Part shown: one piece after another, positions 51,808 to 60,438 of the stretch
How positions within the stretch are numbered: position 1 is the first letter of the stretch
Layout: each line of letters starts with the position of its first letter
DNA from: CAZEAC01 sp964510065
Lineage (GTDB): Bacteria; Bdellovibrionota_C; UBA2361; CAIXSY01
NCBI GenBank assembly: GCA_964510065.1
Contig: CAZEAC010000003.1
Coordinates: 1-64,000, forward strand
Direction of reading: 5' to 3'
DNA length: 64,000 nt
Position numbers and translations under genes: made by a program
Notes under the pieces: generated by a model
Databases searched by the model: none
Told to the model about the DNA's origin: nothing
Seen by the model: only the letters and a program-made list of their open reading frames with translations

Positions 51808-53235
51808 CTATTTGGACATTAAATCGCGCTTACGCTTCGCCCAGCCTGGTTTCGAAACCTGTGGGGCACGTGTTAAAGCAAGGCTATCTTTCTCGACTTT
51901 GCTCGTAATTACCGACCCGGCACCGGTAGTTGAACCATCTTCAACCGTCACCGGGGCTACTAAGCAGGTATCGCTTCCGATAAATACATTTTCGCCAATT
52001 GTGGTCTCGTATTTTTTATACCCATCATAATTACAGGTGATAGTTCCTGCACCGATGTTGGTCTTTGCGCCAACCGTGCAATCCCCGAGGTAGGTAAGAT
52101 GGTTCGCCTTTGCGCCTTTCGCTAATTTTGCTTTTTTCGTTTCAACGAAATTACCGATATGTACGTCCTCGGCAAGTTCGGAGCCAGGACGAAGATGCGC
52201 GAAGGGGCCTATCTGAGCCGCCCCGCCGATGACGGCTTGATCGGCGCGAACACCGAACTTCAATCGAGCGTTCTCGCCGACCTGAGTGTCAACAAGATAC
52301 GCTGACCCTTCAATAACAACACCACGGGCAATTACGGAGCTTCCCTTTATCTGGACGTTTGGACCGATCGTCGCACCCGGCGCAATCTGTACACTTGCAT
52401 CGAGAAACAGCGACTGCGGATCTTCAAGAATGACCCCTGAGTTCAGGAGCTTGCTACGAAGCTTATCAAGAATTATTCGATTAATCATCGCAAGATCTGT
52501 TGGCGTGTTCACACCAAGAAGCTCATGCGGATCCGGCGCGATGACTGAGCTAATGTTTTGCCCTTCTTTCACCGCTTTTTCGACTATGTCGGTGAAGTAG
52601 TACTCCTTCTGCGCATTCTCATTCTTAAGTGATTCAAGCGCGGGAGCAAGAAACGCTGAGTCGACGGCATAAACCCCGGAGTTGCACTCGGTAATTGAAA
52701 GCTCGCTTGGAGTACAATCTTTCGCCTCTTTAATCTGAAGTACCTCGCCCGATTCGCGATTGCGAATTATGCGTCCATAAAGTCCGCCGGTGGTCATCAT
52801 CGTCAAAATGGTAAGCGTTGCCTTCTGGCGCTGATGCGTGTCAAGGAAGGATCGTAGCGTTGGTACGGTGAGAAGTGGGGTGTCACCGTAAAGGAGGAGT
52901 ATCGTGCCGTGGAAGCCTTTCAAACTTGGCATGGCACAGCGCGCAGCATGGCCTGTCCCGAGCTGCTCTTTCTGTTCGGCAAAAAGAATCGGTGCATCGG
53001 GGTAGGCTGAGCTTCCCGCTTTGATTACCTCCTCCACGGTTTTCGCTTTGTAGCCGGTAACAACTACCAGCTTCTCGGGTTTGAGCTGCGACGCGGTTTC
53101 CAACACATGCTGGATTAGAGGTTTCTCGCGTGTGCTGAACGCGACTTTCGGACTATCGGAGATCATTCTCTTCCCGCGTCCAGCGGCAAGCACAATGATA
53201 GCTAATGAATCAGGTAAAGAATTAGTCATTCCCAT
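51808..53235 (-). CDS. glmU: bifunctional UDP-GlcNAc pyrophosphorylase / GlcN-1-P acetyltransferase
   Basis: This 475-residue protein has the N-terminal nucleotidyltransferase (VLAAGRGKRM, QLGTGHAARCA, LLLYGDTPLL) and the C-terminal left-handed beta-helix acetyltransferase (HIGNFVETKKAKLAKG, NIGAGTITCNYDGYKK). It makes UDP-GlcNAc for peptidoglycan and lipopolysaccharide. Length and domain order are normal. There are two possible ATG starts two codons apart. Confidence 0.97.
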   Translation of the reverse strand: MGMTNSLPDSLAIIVLAAGRGKRMISDSPKVAFSTREKPLIQHVLETASQLKPEKLVVVTGYKAKTVEEVIKAGSSAYPDAPILFAEQKEQLGTGHAARCAMPSLKGFHGTILLLYGDTPLLTVPTLRSFLDTHQRQKATLTILTMMTTGGLYGRIIRNRESGEVLQIKEAKDCTPSELSITECNSGVYAVDSAFLAPALESLKNENAQKEYYFTDIVEKAVKEGQNISSVIAPDPHELLGVNTPTDLAMINRIILDKLRSKLLNSGVILEDPQSLFLDASVQIAPGATIGPNVQIKGSSVIARGVVIEGSAYLVDTQVGENARLKFGVRADQAVIGGAAQIGPFAHLRPGSELAEDVHIGNFVETKKAKLAKGAKANHLTYLGDCTVGAKTNIGAGTITCNYDGYKKYETTIGENVFIGSDTCLVAPVTVEDGSTTGAGSVITSKVEKDSLALTRAPQVSKPGWAKRKRDLMSK

Positions 53236-53324
53236 GGGTTAGAAGCATAGCTCAATAATTAATCAAAACAATACGATACATACCTTTGGGCTGCAATCAA
53301 CGTAACGCCCTACTTTTAGTCGCG

Positions 53325-53927
53325 ATGAAAGATAGCTCAGAGGCACAGACAGGTACTTCGGCCGATATTCGTGTCGATGTACGGGCGCAGCTCGAACGGT
53401 TGCAGCTGGCGCTTGAAGATTTAAGAATCCGCTACGAGCAATACTTCGCTGGCGTTTATACTATCGCACCAGAGAAACAGCATCGCGACGTTTTGACGCT
53501 TATTCGGCTGATACGCCGCGCGCCATATAAGAACTCGGCGATGAACTTTCAATTTCGCACTGTCGAAACTCGCTATAATACCCTTAATACCTATTGGCAA
53601 AGGGTACTTCGCGAACGCGAGGATGGGACCTACTCTAAAGATGTATTCAAGGCAAATCTAAGGGAAAAAGCAGCGCTGGATGCGGAAAGGGCGCAAACGC
53701 AGAAGGGCCGTGCCGAAGGCACTATGCGCGGACTCTATGACAGCTACCGCCGCGCGTTGGAGAAGGAAACTGGGCACAAACAGAATATCGATTTCGAGAC
53801 GTTTCAACGTTCACTTATTCAACGCGCCAAGGATTTTAAAGAGAGGCACGGCGCAAAAAAACTTTCATTTTCTGTCGTGGTCAAAGATGGAAAGGTCTCC
53901 GTGAAGGCGACCGCGAAAGAAAAGTAG
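53325..53927 (+). CDS. MXAN_5187-type protein
   Basis: This 200-residue protein resembles the C-terminal domain named after Myxococcus MXAN_5187: LEDLRIRYEQYFAGVYTIAP, LIRLIRRAPYKNSAMNFQF and RYNTLNTYWQRVLREREDG. The domain is found mostly in deltaproteobacteria and has no known function. It has no signal peptide. The ATG at 53325 was preferred to a TTG at 53286. The half copy of the R2 repeat begins three bases behind its stop. Confidence 0.7.
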   Translation: MKDSSEAQTGTSADIRVDVRAQLERLQLALEDLRIRYEQYFAGVYTIAPEKQHRDVLTLIRLIRRAPYKNSAMNFQFRTVETRYNTLNTYWQRVLREREDGTYSKDVFKANLREKAALDAERAQTQKGRAEGTMRGLYDSYRRALEKETGHKQNIDFETFQRSLIQRAKDFKERHGAKKLSFSVVVKDGKVSVKATAKEK

Positions 53928-53930
53928 CTT

Positions 53931-54015
53931 ATCCTGCGTTTTTCCCGGCATGTTTTCTCGCAAATCTCATCCAAAATTCCAGTAAGTCCAAAACGCCTAG
54001 TTTTTCAGAGGTTCC
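53931..54015. repeat. R2 repeat, right half only
   Basis: These 85 bases match 24792-24876 (right half of the 180-bp R2 unit) with only a few differences, including the TTTTTCCCGGCATG stem arm and the terminal GTTTTTCAGAGGTTCC. The left half is missing, so the hairpin cannot form. It lies between the MXAN_5187-type gene and icd. Confidence 0.9.
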
Positions 54016-54068
54016 TTAATGAGGAGGACTTGCCTTCCACGCGCGTTTAAGACGTATACTAGTGTCAT

Positions 54069-55283
54069 ATGCCTAAGATAAAAGTAAAAACTCCCCTTGT
54101 TGAAATTGATGGTGATGAGATGACCCGGATCATCTGGAAGATGATCAAGGACAAGCTGCTTCTGCCCTATCTCGATGTCGACCTTAAATACTTTGACCTT
54201 TCAATTCAGAATCGTGACGCGACCGAAGACAAAGTTACCGTAGAGGCGGGGAACGCGATCAAGAAGTATGGAGTCGGGGTAAAATGCGCGACGATTACCC
54301 CCGATGAAGCGCGGGTCAAGGAGTTCAATCTCAAGAAGATGTGGAAGTCGCCGAATGGCACTATTCGCAATATTCTTGAAGGCACTGTTTTTCGCGAACC
54401 AATTATCTGTAAAAACGTGCCGCGGCTCGTGCCGGGCTGGGAACAGCCGATTATTATTGGCCGGCATGCGTTTGGTGATCAGTATAAAGCAACTGATTTT
54501 AAAGTTCCGGGAAAAGGAAAGCTCACGCTCAGCTTCGTTCCTGAAGATGGCGGCGCGCCAATCTCACATGAAGTATTTGAGTTTCCGGAATCAGGCGTGG
54601 CGCTTGCCATGTACAATGTTGACTCTTCAATTCGCGGATTTGCCCGTACCTGCTTCAACTACGCGCTGCTGAAGAAGCTGCCTATCTATTTCTCCTCTAA
54701 AAACACAATCCTTAAAGCTTATGATGGGCGCTTTAAAGATCTCTTCGCTGAGATCTATGAAAGAGAGTTTGCGACTAAGTTTAAAGAGCTTGGCCTGACC
54801 TACGAGCATCGCCTAATTGATGATATGGTTGCATTTGCGCTTAAAACGTCGGGCGGTTTTGTGTGGGCCTGTAAGAATTACGATGGTGATGTACAGTCAG
54901 ATATTGTGGCTCAAGGGTTCGGCTCGCTTGGTCTGATGACGTCAGTGCTGCTTACTGAGGACGGAAAGACCATTGAGACTGAAGCTGCGCATGGCACGGT
55001 TACTAGGCACTATCGAATGCATCAGCAGGGCAAAGAAACCTCGACGAATCCGATAGCATCGATTTTTGCGTGGACAAGAGGATTACATTACCGCGGCCTT
55101 TTCGATGCGACTCCTGAAGTAGTCACGTTTGCTGAAAAGCTGGAGCGAGTTTGCATTCAAACTGTTGAGGCCGGAAAGATGACCAAAGATCTTGCCGTCT
55201 GTATCCATGGCGATCGGCTTCAAGCCTCGCACTACCTCACGACGCAGGGATTCATTGGTGCGGTTGCGGACGCGCTGCGATAG
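54069..55283 (+). CDS. icd: NADP-dependent isocitrate dehydrogenase (dimeric, eukaryote-like type)
   Basis: This 404-residue enzyme makes 2-oxoglutarate in the TCA cycle. Type II features are VEIDGDEMTRIIWKMIK, the substrate loop SPNGTIRNILEGTVFREPI, DDMVAFALKTSGGFVWACKNYDGDVQSD (blocks at both ends) and GTVTRHYRMHQQGKETSTNPI (start). This type is found in eukaryotes and in some bacteria, in contrast to the E. coli type. Its ATG lies about 54 bases after the R2 half repeat. Confidence 0.96.
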   Translation: MPKIKVKTPLVEIDGDEMTRIIWKMIKDKLLLPYLDVDLKYFDLSIQNRDATEDKVTVEAGNAIKKYGVGVKCATITPDEARVKEFNLKKMWKSPNGTIRNILEGTVFREPIICKNVPRLVPGWEQPIIIGRHAFGDQYKATDFKVPGKGKLTLSFVPEDGGAPISHEVFEFPESGVALAMYNVDSSIRGFARTCFNYALLKKLPIYFSSKNTILKAYDGRFKDLFAEIYEREFATKFKELGLTYEHRLIDDMVAFALKTSGGFVWACKNYDGDVQSDIVAQGFGSLGLMTSVLLTEDGKTIETEAAHGTVTRHYRMHQQGKETSTNPIASIFAWTRGLHYRGLFDATPEVVTFAEKLERVCIQTVEAGKMTKDLAVCIHGDRLQASHYLTTQGFIGAVADALR

Positions 55284-55339
55284 TCTTGCTTAGGGCGACT
55301 CTAAGTTAGATACATTCTCAGAGTTTCCTTAGTTGGTGA

Positions 55340-55653
55340 CTGTTCCCAGGTGGGCGCGGAACCGCTAAGATGGCAGATGCACTTCTGAGATCGATCCGGC
55401 CCCTGGCTTTCAACGCGACTTTGTTGGCCAGAGCCGCTTGAAAGCTAGTACGGCCACAAAGGTGCCAAGAAACCACCCAATCACAGCCGGCCACCCTTCG
55501 AACTCGCCCTTAATTAAGGAGGTGAGTCCAACTACGAATACCGTAACAAATAGGGCTCGAAACAGTGCTTCTGCCATACCGGAACCTTTCGTTTTAGCCA
55601 CAGATTACCTCAATTGAACATTTCAAAGAGGTTCCGCGACCGCCTGGGTACAG
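55340..55653. repeat. inverted repeat enclosing a small membrane-protein gene
   Basis: Two 24-base arms, 55340-55363 and 55630-55653, are complementary with three mismatches; both carry a GTTCCGCG-type word and CCTGGG. They bound a 314-bp unit that holds one gene, at 55410-55601. No target duplication can be confirmed. Confidence 0.7.
55410..55601 (-). CDS. small membrane protein, 63 aa
   Basis: This 63-residue protein has two predicted membrane helices (about 14-31 and 38-54) around a short KGEFEG loop and ends with a basic RLWPTKSR tail. The GTG start has GAGGT five bases upstream; an in-frame ATG seven codons later also has a ribosome site. The function is unknown. The gene lies inside the inverted-repeat unit 55340-55653. 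Confidence 0.5.
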   Translation of the reverse strand: MAKTKGSGMAEALFRALFVTVFVVGLTSLIKGEFEGWPAVIGWFLGTFVAVLAFKRLWPTKSR

Positions 55654-55703
55654 GTAGGCTCAATCGCTTAATTTTAATCCTGTTTACGTTTTTAAGATAG
55701 TTA

Positions 55704-55903
55704 GTTGCCTCCCGAGGAGGGCCTCGGAGTGTTCGCGCTAACGTGCTCTGGCGACTCAATTTAATTTTTTGACCACTAAGGACGCCAAGGACACAAAGAA
55801 AACGTGGGAAAGCCGGGATTTAAATGGTCTTTCCTTCGTGTCCTTTGCGTCCCTTGTGGTGAAACACTCCGACACCCTCCCTGCTGATGGTAAAGGAAGC
55901 AAC
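55704..55903. repeat. nested palindrome with a CACAGAG-like core (about 200 bp)
   Basis: Outer arms begin GTTGCCTCC...GGAGGG and CGGAGTGTT and have matching complements ending AACACTCCG, CCCTCC and GGAAGCAAC at the other side. The core (55772-55801 with 55831-55860) pairs ACCAC-AAGGACGC-AAGGACAC type sequence over 30 bases with several mismatches. Together with the adjoining 24-bp repeat this fills most of the 489-base region between 55602 and 56090; I see no gene in it. Confidence 0.8.
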
Positions 55904-56090
55904 GCGGCCGAACGCCTGGTAGTGAGGGCAATGTTCGGGCGTCTCCTAAAACACTAACTTCCTGAAATCACCAGAAAAATAGGTGCTTTTCGTATTCGGC
56001 CTAAATTCCTCAATTTATTGATAAAACCGGCCGACATTACTAAGCGTCCACGGGAGCCGCGGTCGTAAATTCGTGGGAAGGGGAGATAGC

Positions 56091-57575
56091 TTGTCGAGCA
56101 ATTCAGGCAGTTACAAGAAAGTGGCGCAAGATCCAGCAGAATACCTATCAAAGGGATGGTTCCCTGTGAACACCGAGATTCTGCGCTCGATGCTCGGCAA
56201 ATTTAAATCCGGCGCCTACGAGAAAAATCGTGACGAGTTCACCAAAGATATAAAATCAGATTTCTCGCTCTTCGCTCATTTTCTTCGATCGCTTGGCAAG
56301 CTAACACAGCATTCAATGCGCGATACGCCACCGCTTGAACTTGTCGACAAGCTTGAACTTGAGAATTTGCGTAAAGTGCTTGAAGAGGCCGACGAGCATT
56401 TAAGCTATCATACCTTCGATCCACGGATGAAACCGCAAATGGCACGGGTGAAGCAGATGCTGGTTGCCGGAAGTGTGGCAGAAGCGTTGGGAGAAAAGGA
56501 AGGCTTTGAATCGGATACGGTGCTCTCGTGCTCGATCGCGCGCCAGCTTGGAATGATGCTTGTTGCATTCAACTACCCAAGAATCTACACCCAAGCTCTT
56601 CAGAGTCTAAAGCCTGGGAGCGATGACCTAGAAAAAAATCTTAAACGAACACTCGGCTTCTCGCCAACGCAACTTGGCGTAAAGCTTGCGCTTGGTTGGT
56701 CCACGAATCCAGAGGTTAAAATCAGCACGGGGCAAGAAGAGCTCGTCGATGCTGATACCGATCCGCTGATGGTATATCGAAACAGCGATGAGGCACACCA
56801 AAGAGGCGAACAGCTCCGAAAAATATGTGAAATAAGCGACACCGTAGCTCAGCTCACGGATACCGATCATTTCCCCGCGTCAGCAGGCAGATGGAATACC
56901 GTACTGATCGATCTTAAGCGCCGTTTAGGTACTGATGCTTTGCAGATCGTGGAGCAGAGACTTAATGCATTAAGCGGCTCTTATGCAAAGCTCAATACAG
57001 ACATCTTTGACTTCAGCATCTCTCCTGAAGAGAGTGTGCGAGCGACAAATAGCCAATACTCACAGAAGCTTTTTGAAGAAAATTCATTTCTTAAGAAAGT
57101 CGAGTCCGAAGTTCGTGACCGTTTTAAGCAGGTCTATGACAGAATTGTTATGGGCCAGGTGTCGACTGATGGACTGACAGTGCTTGTAGGTGAGGTCATT
57201 CCAAGCGCCGGATTTGTCAAAGGCTGTGTATTCCTTGCTGATGCAAATCATCGCCACCTTGTGCCGATGCTTCGGATTGGCCGTGCGCAGCTTTCAGAGT
57301 TTAAGGCACTTAATATCGAAGACAGCGGCAAAGTCTCTCATCCAGCAGTAGACGCGCTGCATGTGTCCACACCGATTCGTCAAGAGGGTGTAGTGGTAAG
57401 CGGTGAAGTGGTCTCACATATCACTGGATCGTTTGGCAATAGTTCGAAGACCGGCGTGCTCTATCTGCAAATGAGCAAGGCGCTCGCCGAAAGCGATCGT
57501 GAACTTTCTCTTACCTTTTTTAAAGCAGTGCGGCAGTGTCTAAGCGATTGCCTCGCACTTCGAGGCGGCTCCTAG
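56091..57575 (+). CDS. HDOD-like domain protein, 494 aa
   Basis: This 494-residue soluble protein has a middle part like an HDOD domain (LSCSIARQLGMMLVAFNYPRI cut short, LGFSPTQLGVKLALGWSTNP), a fold related to HD phosphohydrolases but without the HD pair; it serves signalling roles in many proteobacteria. The C-terminal 150 residues have a GAF-like strand pattern (TDGLTVLVGEVIPSAGFVKG). The TTG at 56091 was chosen because GGGGAG lies six bases upstream. The stop codon TAG is supplied by the terminal CTAG of the R1 repeat. Confidence 0.6.
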   Translation: MSSNSGSYKKVAQDPAEYLSKGWFPVNTEILRSMLGKFKSGAYEKNRDEFTKDIKSDFSLFAHFLRSLGKLTQHSMRDTPPLELVDKLELENLRKVLEEADEHLSYHTFDPRMKPQMARVKQMLVAGSVAEALGEKEGFESDTVLSCSIARQLGMMLVAFNYPRIYTQALQSLKPGSDDLEKNLKRTLGFSPTQLGVKLALGWSTNPEVKISTGQEELVDADTDPLMVYRNSDEAHQRGEQLRKICEISDTVAQLTDTDHFPASAGRWNTVLIDLKRRLGTDALQIVEQRLNALSGSYAKLNTDIFDFSISPEESVRATNSQYSQKLFEENSFLKKVESEVRDRFKQVYDRIVMGQVSTDGLTVLVGEVIPSAGFVKGCVFLADANHRHLVPMLRIGRAQLSEFKALNIEDSGKVSHPAVDALHVSTPIRQEGVVVSGEVVSHITGSFGNSSKTGVLYLQMSKALAESDRELSLTFFKAVRQCLSDCLALRGGS

Positions 57576-57751
57576 CCCGGACTTCTCACGGGTTTCTGCT
57601 GTGGAGGCGTAACTTGTCGACTGACTTCGCTTTTCTAGAAATTCGTCCTCGACAGCCTGATAGGCTGACTCCGGTCGAATTTCGTCGAAAAGCTTCGTCA
57701 TTCGCCAATTTACGCCTCCTCGCGACGAAACCCGTGAGAAGTCCGGGCTAG
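57572..57751. repeat. R1 palindromic repeat, copy 2 (180 bp)
   Basis: The unit starts CTAGCCCGGACTTCTCACGG and ends with its complement at 57751. Inner arms GGAGGCGTAACTTG and CAATTTACGCCTCC pair with one mismatch. It aligns over its full 180 bp with 20155-20334. Its first four bases, CTAG, contain the stop codon of the upstream gene. Confidence 0.9.
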
Positions 57752-57755
57752 CATT

Positions 57756-58124
57756 CTATGGCTTGGCGGGCTCGCGACAAGAAGCCAGAAATTTCTTCAA
57801 TAGAAATATCGCTAATCCCAATTTCAAAATTAGCGGCAAGGCTGGAATCCAAAGGCTTGGCGTAATACCTAACGTGCTTCTCAAACTTTCAACAATTGGA
57901 AGTAGCACCCAGAGCTCAAGCATAGCAGCCGCTACGCATATCATCGTGCTTCCAAAGACAAAACGACGCACACTAAGGTTCTGAGATCTATTAAGCAGCA
58001 CGAAAGCAGCAATGAGGAATACAGGCCACAAAATGTAAAAAACTACTATAAATGCCGCAGAGAGGAGAAATTTCGCAGTCTCAAAAAGCGTTGGTTCAAA
58101 ATCCATCTTCACACATTGAATCAA
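57756..58124 (-). CDS. hypothetical membrane protein, 122 aa
   Basis: This 122-residue protein has three hydrophobic helices (about 20-43, 56-78 and 93-111). No domain is recognised. It converges on the HDOD-like gene, with the R1 repeat between them, and lies downstream of the HAD gene's terminator, so it is a separate transcript. Confidence 0.55.
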   Translation of the reverse strand: MIQCVKMDFEPTLFETAKFLLSAAFIVVFYILWPVFLIAAFVLLNRSQNLSVRRFVFGSTMICVAAAMLELWVLLPIVESLRSTLGITPSLWIPALPLILKLGLAIFLLKKFLASCREPAKP

Positions 58125-58186
58125 TTGGGTGACGATTCGGATTAAACCGGTGCTCAGCCACGGAAGTCAAGTGCGGAAAAGCTCAA

Positions 58187-58203
58187 GCCGCCTTTTAGGC
58201 GGC
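58187..58203 (-). terminator. terminator of the HAD gene
   Basis: GCCGCC and GGCGGC form a 6-bp GC stem with a 5-base loop, 13-29 bases behind the stop of the minus-strand gene at 58216, followed by a T-rich stretch on that strand. Confidence 0.6.
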
Positions 58204-58215
58204 GTTTGGTAGCGC

Positions 58216-59322
58216 TTATAAGAATTTCTCCTTGGGAGGCTCCTGAGTCTCCTTAGTACGATCGAAGCTTCCTACCGCTTCACCATTGTTTGTGTGTTCA
58301 TAATCAACGATGAGCGCGCGACGCCCTCCCTGTATTATTTCGCGCATATATTCAGCATCTTTCGGAGTCTGTGGCTCGGTGGCAAGCGCCACATGCGCCA
58401 TCTCGAGAAGCTGCTGGTCCGACTTCGAAGGAGAATCTCCCATTGCGAAGAGCGCGCGCGCTCCCACACTTCGCCCGTTACGGAATTGAGCGAGAAGATT
58501 CTCCGCGGCAGCGATCTTGCCCTGGCGGAAAGTTACCGGCGGCTTAATCGTGGTGGTGTAGCGACCCGCGGCGTCGGATTCTAAGTTCATGCCAGCTACC
58601 ATGTTTGGACTAATTCCAAAATATTCGACCGCGGCTTCGAGAATGGGTTGGAACTTAACCGAAATTACCAGAGTTTCGATCCCCTTATCGCGAAGTGTAT
58701 CGACTAGCTTCTTGGATCCATCGAAATAGAGACCTTCATACCCGATCGCCTCAAACGCGCGGTGTGCGAACTGCTTCACCTCGTCTTTGGTATGGCCCGC
58801 GTAGATCCACGAGAGCATTTCATAGACACGTTGAGTTCCCTCCTCTTTGGCTTTGGCGGACAGATCGTTATTGGAGCTCCACTCGCGGAATGCTCTTAAT
58901 ACCCGCAGGAAATCCTGACCTTCGCCGCTTTCCGGAATACTAGGAAGCGCAAAATACTCGAGCATCTGGTCGAGTTTTGAACGAACTGCTGGCAAAAAGA
59001 ATCCTACCTCCGCCCCATACTCGAAAATCTTGCTCCCGCTCTTGCCCGAAGTGAGAGTGCCATCAAAGTCAGAAAGCATAACTGGTAATAGCTCTGCTTT
59101 GTCGAGTAAATGTATATCGTACTGCTGTACATATTCATTCAGCTCCGAAATGGAGACGCTAATATCCGAAAATCGCGGCGTGGTAAGGGATACTGCGATT
59201 CTCACGTCTCGTCGTGCAGCGTCGAAAACGGTAGCCAGATGTGACATGCCAGGAGCCCGAGACGTCTCGTGTCGTTGATTCTGTATTGTGTCGCGAGGTT
59301 CCTTCTGTTCAAACGTTTGCAT
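58216..59322 (-). CDS. HAD-superfamily phosphatase
   Basis: This 368-residue protein has the HAD nucleophile motif SDFDGTLTSGKSG (D85, D87), a phosphoserine-phosphatase-like cap, the Lys/Ser switch region and the metal site AMGDSPSKSDQQLL near residue 305. The N-terminal 75 residues are extra and the C-terminal tail is polar. The substrate is unknown. An AAGGAG ribosome site lies seven bases before the ATG. It is divergent from the tandem Lrp regulator with 126 bases between, so that regulator may control it. Confidence 0.8.
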   Translation of the reverse strand: MQTFEQKEPRDTIQNQRHETSRAPGMSHLATVFDAARRDVRIAVSLTTPRFSDISVSISELNEYVQQYDIHLLDKAELLPVMLSDFDGTLTSGKSGSKIFEYGAEVGFFLPAVRSKLDQMLEYFALPSIPESGEGQDFLRVLRAFREWSSNNDLSAKAKEEGTQRVYEMLSWIYAGHTKDEVKQFAHRAFEAIGYEGLYFDGSKKLVDTLRDKGIETLVISVKFQPILEAAVEYFGISPNMVAGMNLESDAAGRYTTTIKPPVTFRQGKIAAAENLLAQFRNGRSVGARALFAMGDSPSKSDQQLLEMAHVALATEPQTPKDAEYMREIIQGGRRALIVDYEHTNNGEAVGSFDRTKETQEPPKEKFL

Positions 59323-59448
59323 GTCGTACTCCTTGTGTCATCATCGTGCGGCGAGATACCGCCCGTTCTTGGAGTATTGTCAGAACATAGACGTTTGCTC
59401 AAACTAGTGTTAAAATAATATATAAAACGACATTAAAAGCATACGATA

Positions 59449-60438
59449 ATGAGACTTTCTTCTCGCGACGGAAATATTGTCGCACAGCTAGCACTGCATG
59501 CGGATAGTACTATGCCCGAGCTTGCGCGACGTTCAGGTGAAAAAGTGCACACAGTGCGTTATGTGCTCACCGAGCTTACACGACGTGGGCTTCTTGCTAA
59601 ACGTTGGGTGGTCGACCTTATGGCCTGTGGCTGGAGTCGCTACGAAATATTCTTTTCAATGTCCACTGCCACGCACAAAACTAGGCAAGCAATGGTAACG
59701 TGGCTATGCCAACTCGACATGACGACCTATTTGGCCGAGGTCGGTGGCGAGTTCGACTATGAACTAATTCTTCTTGCGAAAGACGCGCAGCAGGTAAAAG
59801 ACCTGCTCGCGGATATGGCAGAACGCTTTGGAGAGAGCTCTTTTTCGAAGGTTGTCGCGCTGCATCAACGTGTGCACTATTTCCCGCGGAAGTATTTGGC
59901 CAAGCGCCCAATCAAGGCAGAATCATTAAGCCTTCTCGGTGCTAAGTCAGCGGTGGTGATTAACGAGCTTGACCACAAAATACTTCGAGCTCTTTCGGAG
60001 GCCCCAGACCTCTCGCAACGGGAGCTCGCACTTCGTTGCAGTTGCGCGATATTGACTGTGCAGTCACATTTGCAAAAGCTACGAGAAAGAGGAGTTGTTC
60101 GCGGTGCAATGTTCTCTCTCCGGACGGCGGACTTTGCGGCGCAAAATTATATATTCCTGATTTATGCCAAAGGTTTTCAAAGGAGCTTTGGTGAGAAGCT
60201 CTTCCGCTTTTCTGTTGCGCATGCGCACTGTACTAACATGAAGGAATGCTTTGGAAGCTGGGATTTCGAAGTTGGTGTCGAAGTTTCAAGTTACACTGAG
60301 CTTCAGGAGATTAAAGAAGAGCTTCTTGAAACGTTTGTAAAAGAGATTGAACGAATAACGCTGCTCTCTCGTTTTGCGGTACGGAAATTCGATTTTTATC
60401 CTTTTCGCAAGTTCCAAGGTCAAGGACAAAGCGACTAG
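59449..60438 (+). CDS. tandem Lrp/AsnC-type regulator
   Basis: This 329-residue protein contains two winged-helix units with Lrp-like ligand (RAM) domains: the first at about 8-145 (MPELARRSGEKVHTVRYVL), the second at about 170-320 (LDHKILRALSEAPDLSQREL). Each half looks like one AsnC-family subunit, so the protein is a fused dimer. A similar two-domain layout occurs in AhbA/AhbB-type and some archaeal regulators. It starts on the plus strand, opposite the HAD gene. Confidence 0.82.
   Translation: MRLSSRDGNIVAQLALHADSTMPELARRSGEKVHTVRYVLTELTRRGLLAKRWVVDLMACGWSRYEIFFSMSTATHKTRQAMVTWLCQLDMTTYLAEVGGEFDYELILLAKDAQQVKDLLADMAERFGESSFSKVVALHQRVHYFPRKYLAKRPIKAESLSLLGAKSAVVINELDHKILRALSEAPDLSQRELALRCSCAILTVQSHLQKLRERGVVRGAMFSLRTADFAAQNYIFLIYAKGFQRSFGEKLFRFSVAHAHCTNMKECFGSWDFEVGVEVSSYTELQEIKEELLETFVKEIERITLLSRFAVRKFDFYPFRKFQGQGQSD

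Noticed and set aside
55769..55957. 62-codon frame in the nested palindrome
   Set aside because: The translation is of repeat arms; no homology or ribosome site.
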